A stretch of DNA of 40,647 nucleotides from positions 1 to 40,647 of the forward strand of contig JBBSTI010000009.1 of the NCBI GenBank assembly GCA_038236005.1. Reading direction: 5' to 3'. Of the stretch, positions 40,132-40,647 are shown piece by piece. The DNA is from CANKBT01 sp038236005 (GTDB lineage Bacteria; Actinomycetota; Actinomycetes; Mycobacteriales; SCTD01). A program made the position numbers and the translations under genes. How positions within the stretch are numbered: the first letter of the stretch is position 1; each line of letters begins with the position of its first letter. The notes under the pieces were generated by a model. That model was not told where the DNA came from, did not search any database, and was given only the letters and a program-made list of their open reading frames with translations.

Positions 40132-40647
40132 ATGGCCCGCCGCGCAGCGACCCCCGCCCCGTTCGAGGGCGACGGGACGATCACCGAGACCACCCTGGTC
40201 GAGGAGATCGAGACCAGCTATCTGGAGTACTCCTACTCCGTCATCTACTCCCGGGCGCTGCCCGACGCGCGCGACGGGCTCAAGCCGGTGCACCGCCGGA
40301 TCCTCTACTCGATGCACGACACCGGGCTTCGTCCCGATCGGCCGTACGTGAAGAGCGCCCGCGTCGTCGGCGACGTGATGGGGCGCTTCCACCCGCACGG
40401 CGACTCCCCGATCTACGACGCGATGGTCCGGCTGGCTCAGGGCTTCGCGTTGCGGCTGCCGCTCATCGACGGGCACGGCAACTGGGGTTTCTCCCCGGAC
40501 GACTCCCCGGCCGCCTCCCGCTACACCGAGTGCCGCCAGGCGCCCGCCGCGCTGCTGCTGACCACCGGCCTCGACGAGGAGACCGTCGACGTCGAGCCCA
40601 ACTACGACGGCAGCACCACGCAGCCGGTCGTCCTTCCCGCTGCCTAC
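40132..40647 (+). CDS. parC: DNA topoisomerase IV-type subunit A (ParC), partial at right edge
   Basis: The first 172 residues of the breakage-reunion subunit are in the window. The catalytic tyrosine is Tyr131 in AASRYTECR. The quinolone-determining segment reads FHPHGDSPIYDAM, with Ser92 and Asp96 at the positions of gyrase Ser83/Asp87, so no classical resistance change is seen here. The loop before the tyrosine (GNWGFSPDDSP) differs from GyrA (GNFGSVDGDP) and supports a ParC assignment. The ATG at 40132 is one base after the parE stop; the two are surely co-transcribed. The gene continues beyond the window. Confidence 0.94.
   Translation, partial: MARRAATPAPFEGDGTITETTLVEEIETSYLEYSYSVIYSRALPDARDGLKPVHRRILYSMHDTGLRPDRPYVKSARVVGDVMGRFHPHGDSPIYDAMVRLAQGFALRLPLIDGHGNWGFSPDDSPAASRYTECRQAPAALLLTTGLDEETVDVEPNYDGSTTQPVVLPAAY

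Noticed and set aside
38043..40193. A 716-codon minus-strand open frame
   Set aside because: It is antisense to parE, which has every type II topoisomerase motif.

Overview
The window is bacterial chromosome from a high-GC actinobacterium. GC content is roughly 70% or more by eye, third codon positions are almost all G/C, and GTG and TTG starts are common. Several families are actinobacterial or nearly so: DUF3145, DUF3052, a THUMP-like methyltransferase, a mycothiol-dependent maleylpyruvate isomerase fold, an AhpE-type peroxiredoxin and an RNase H/phosphatase fusion. The order RNase H-phosphatase, zinc-ribbon protein, Nif3, AhpE, DUF3052, aceE, with cobC and cobD nearby, recalls the Rv2228c-Rv2241 neighbourhood of Mycobacterium. 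I cannot place the genus. No prophage, insertion sequence, CRISPR array or obvious genomic island is visible.

Left part (1-8.2 kb, mostly minus strand): the 5' portion of thiC behind a TPP riboswitch; a coupled set of a membrane-anchored EEP-family protein, a type I Baeyer-Villiger monooxygenase and a family IV esterase; a CobC-like PLP enzyme preceded by a 43-codon frame with TTGA coupling; and purU. A DUF2855 protein (plus strand) and a 3'-end remnant of an xdhC gene follow.

Middle (8.4-25.8 kb): NADP-type glutamate dehydrogenase; mntP behind a yybP-ykoY (Mn2+) riboswitch with a mutually exclusive terminator-like hairpin; cobD/cbiB; a small lipoprotein; two divergent transglutaminase-like proteins; RNase P RNA; the RNase H-phosphatase/zinc-ribbon/Nif3 operon; tRNA-Val(UAC); ahpE; a maleylpyruvate-isomerase-fold protein followed by a zwf1-sized glucose-6-phosphate dehydrogenase and a nucleoside deaminase; an EamA exporter, THUMP-like methyltransferase and DUF3052 in one overlapping minus-strand set; a YjbQ protein; and a membrane-anchored subtilisin-like protease.

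Right part (25.9-40.6 kb): aceE (homodimeric pyruvate dehydrogenase E1), a DUF2795 protein, and an Old Yellow Enzyme reductase behind a clean inverted-repeat operator candidate. Next is a decayed VOC/DinB region and a gene-poor gap with two perfect palindromes. A tightly overlapping four-gene minus-strand operon follows: ABC ATPase, ABC-2 permease, PAP2 phosphatase and PHP-domain protein. Upstream of it lie a PAP2-diacylglycerol kinase fusion, DUF3145 and an adenosine deaminase-family protein. The window ends in parE and the start of parC, a second type II topoisomerase.

Most of the window is core housekeeping. The parts most worth a second look are the PAP2-DGK/ABC/PAP2/PHP block, the EEP-BVMO-esterase operon, the divergent transglutaminase pair, the Cys-Cys-His-Cys zinc ribbon, the small frame coupled to cobC, and the palindromes at 31081-31185.
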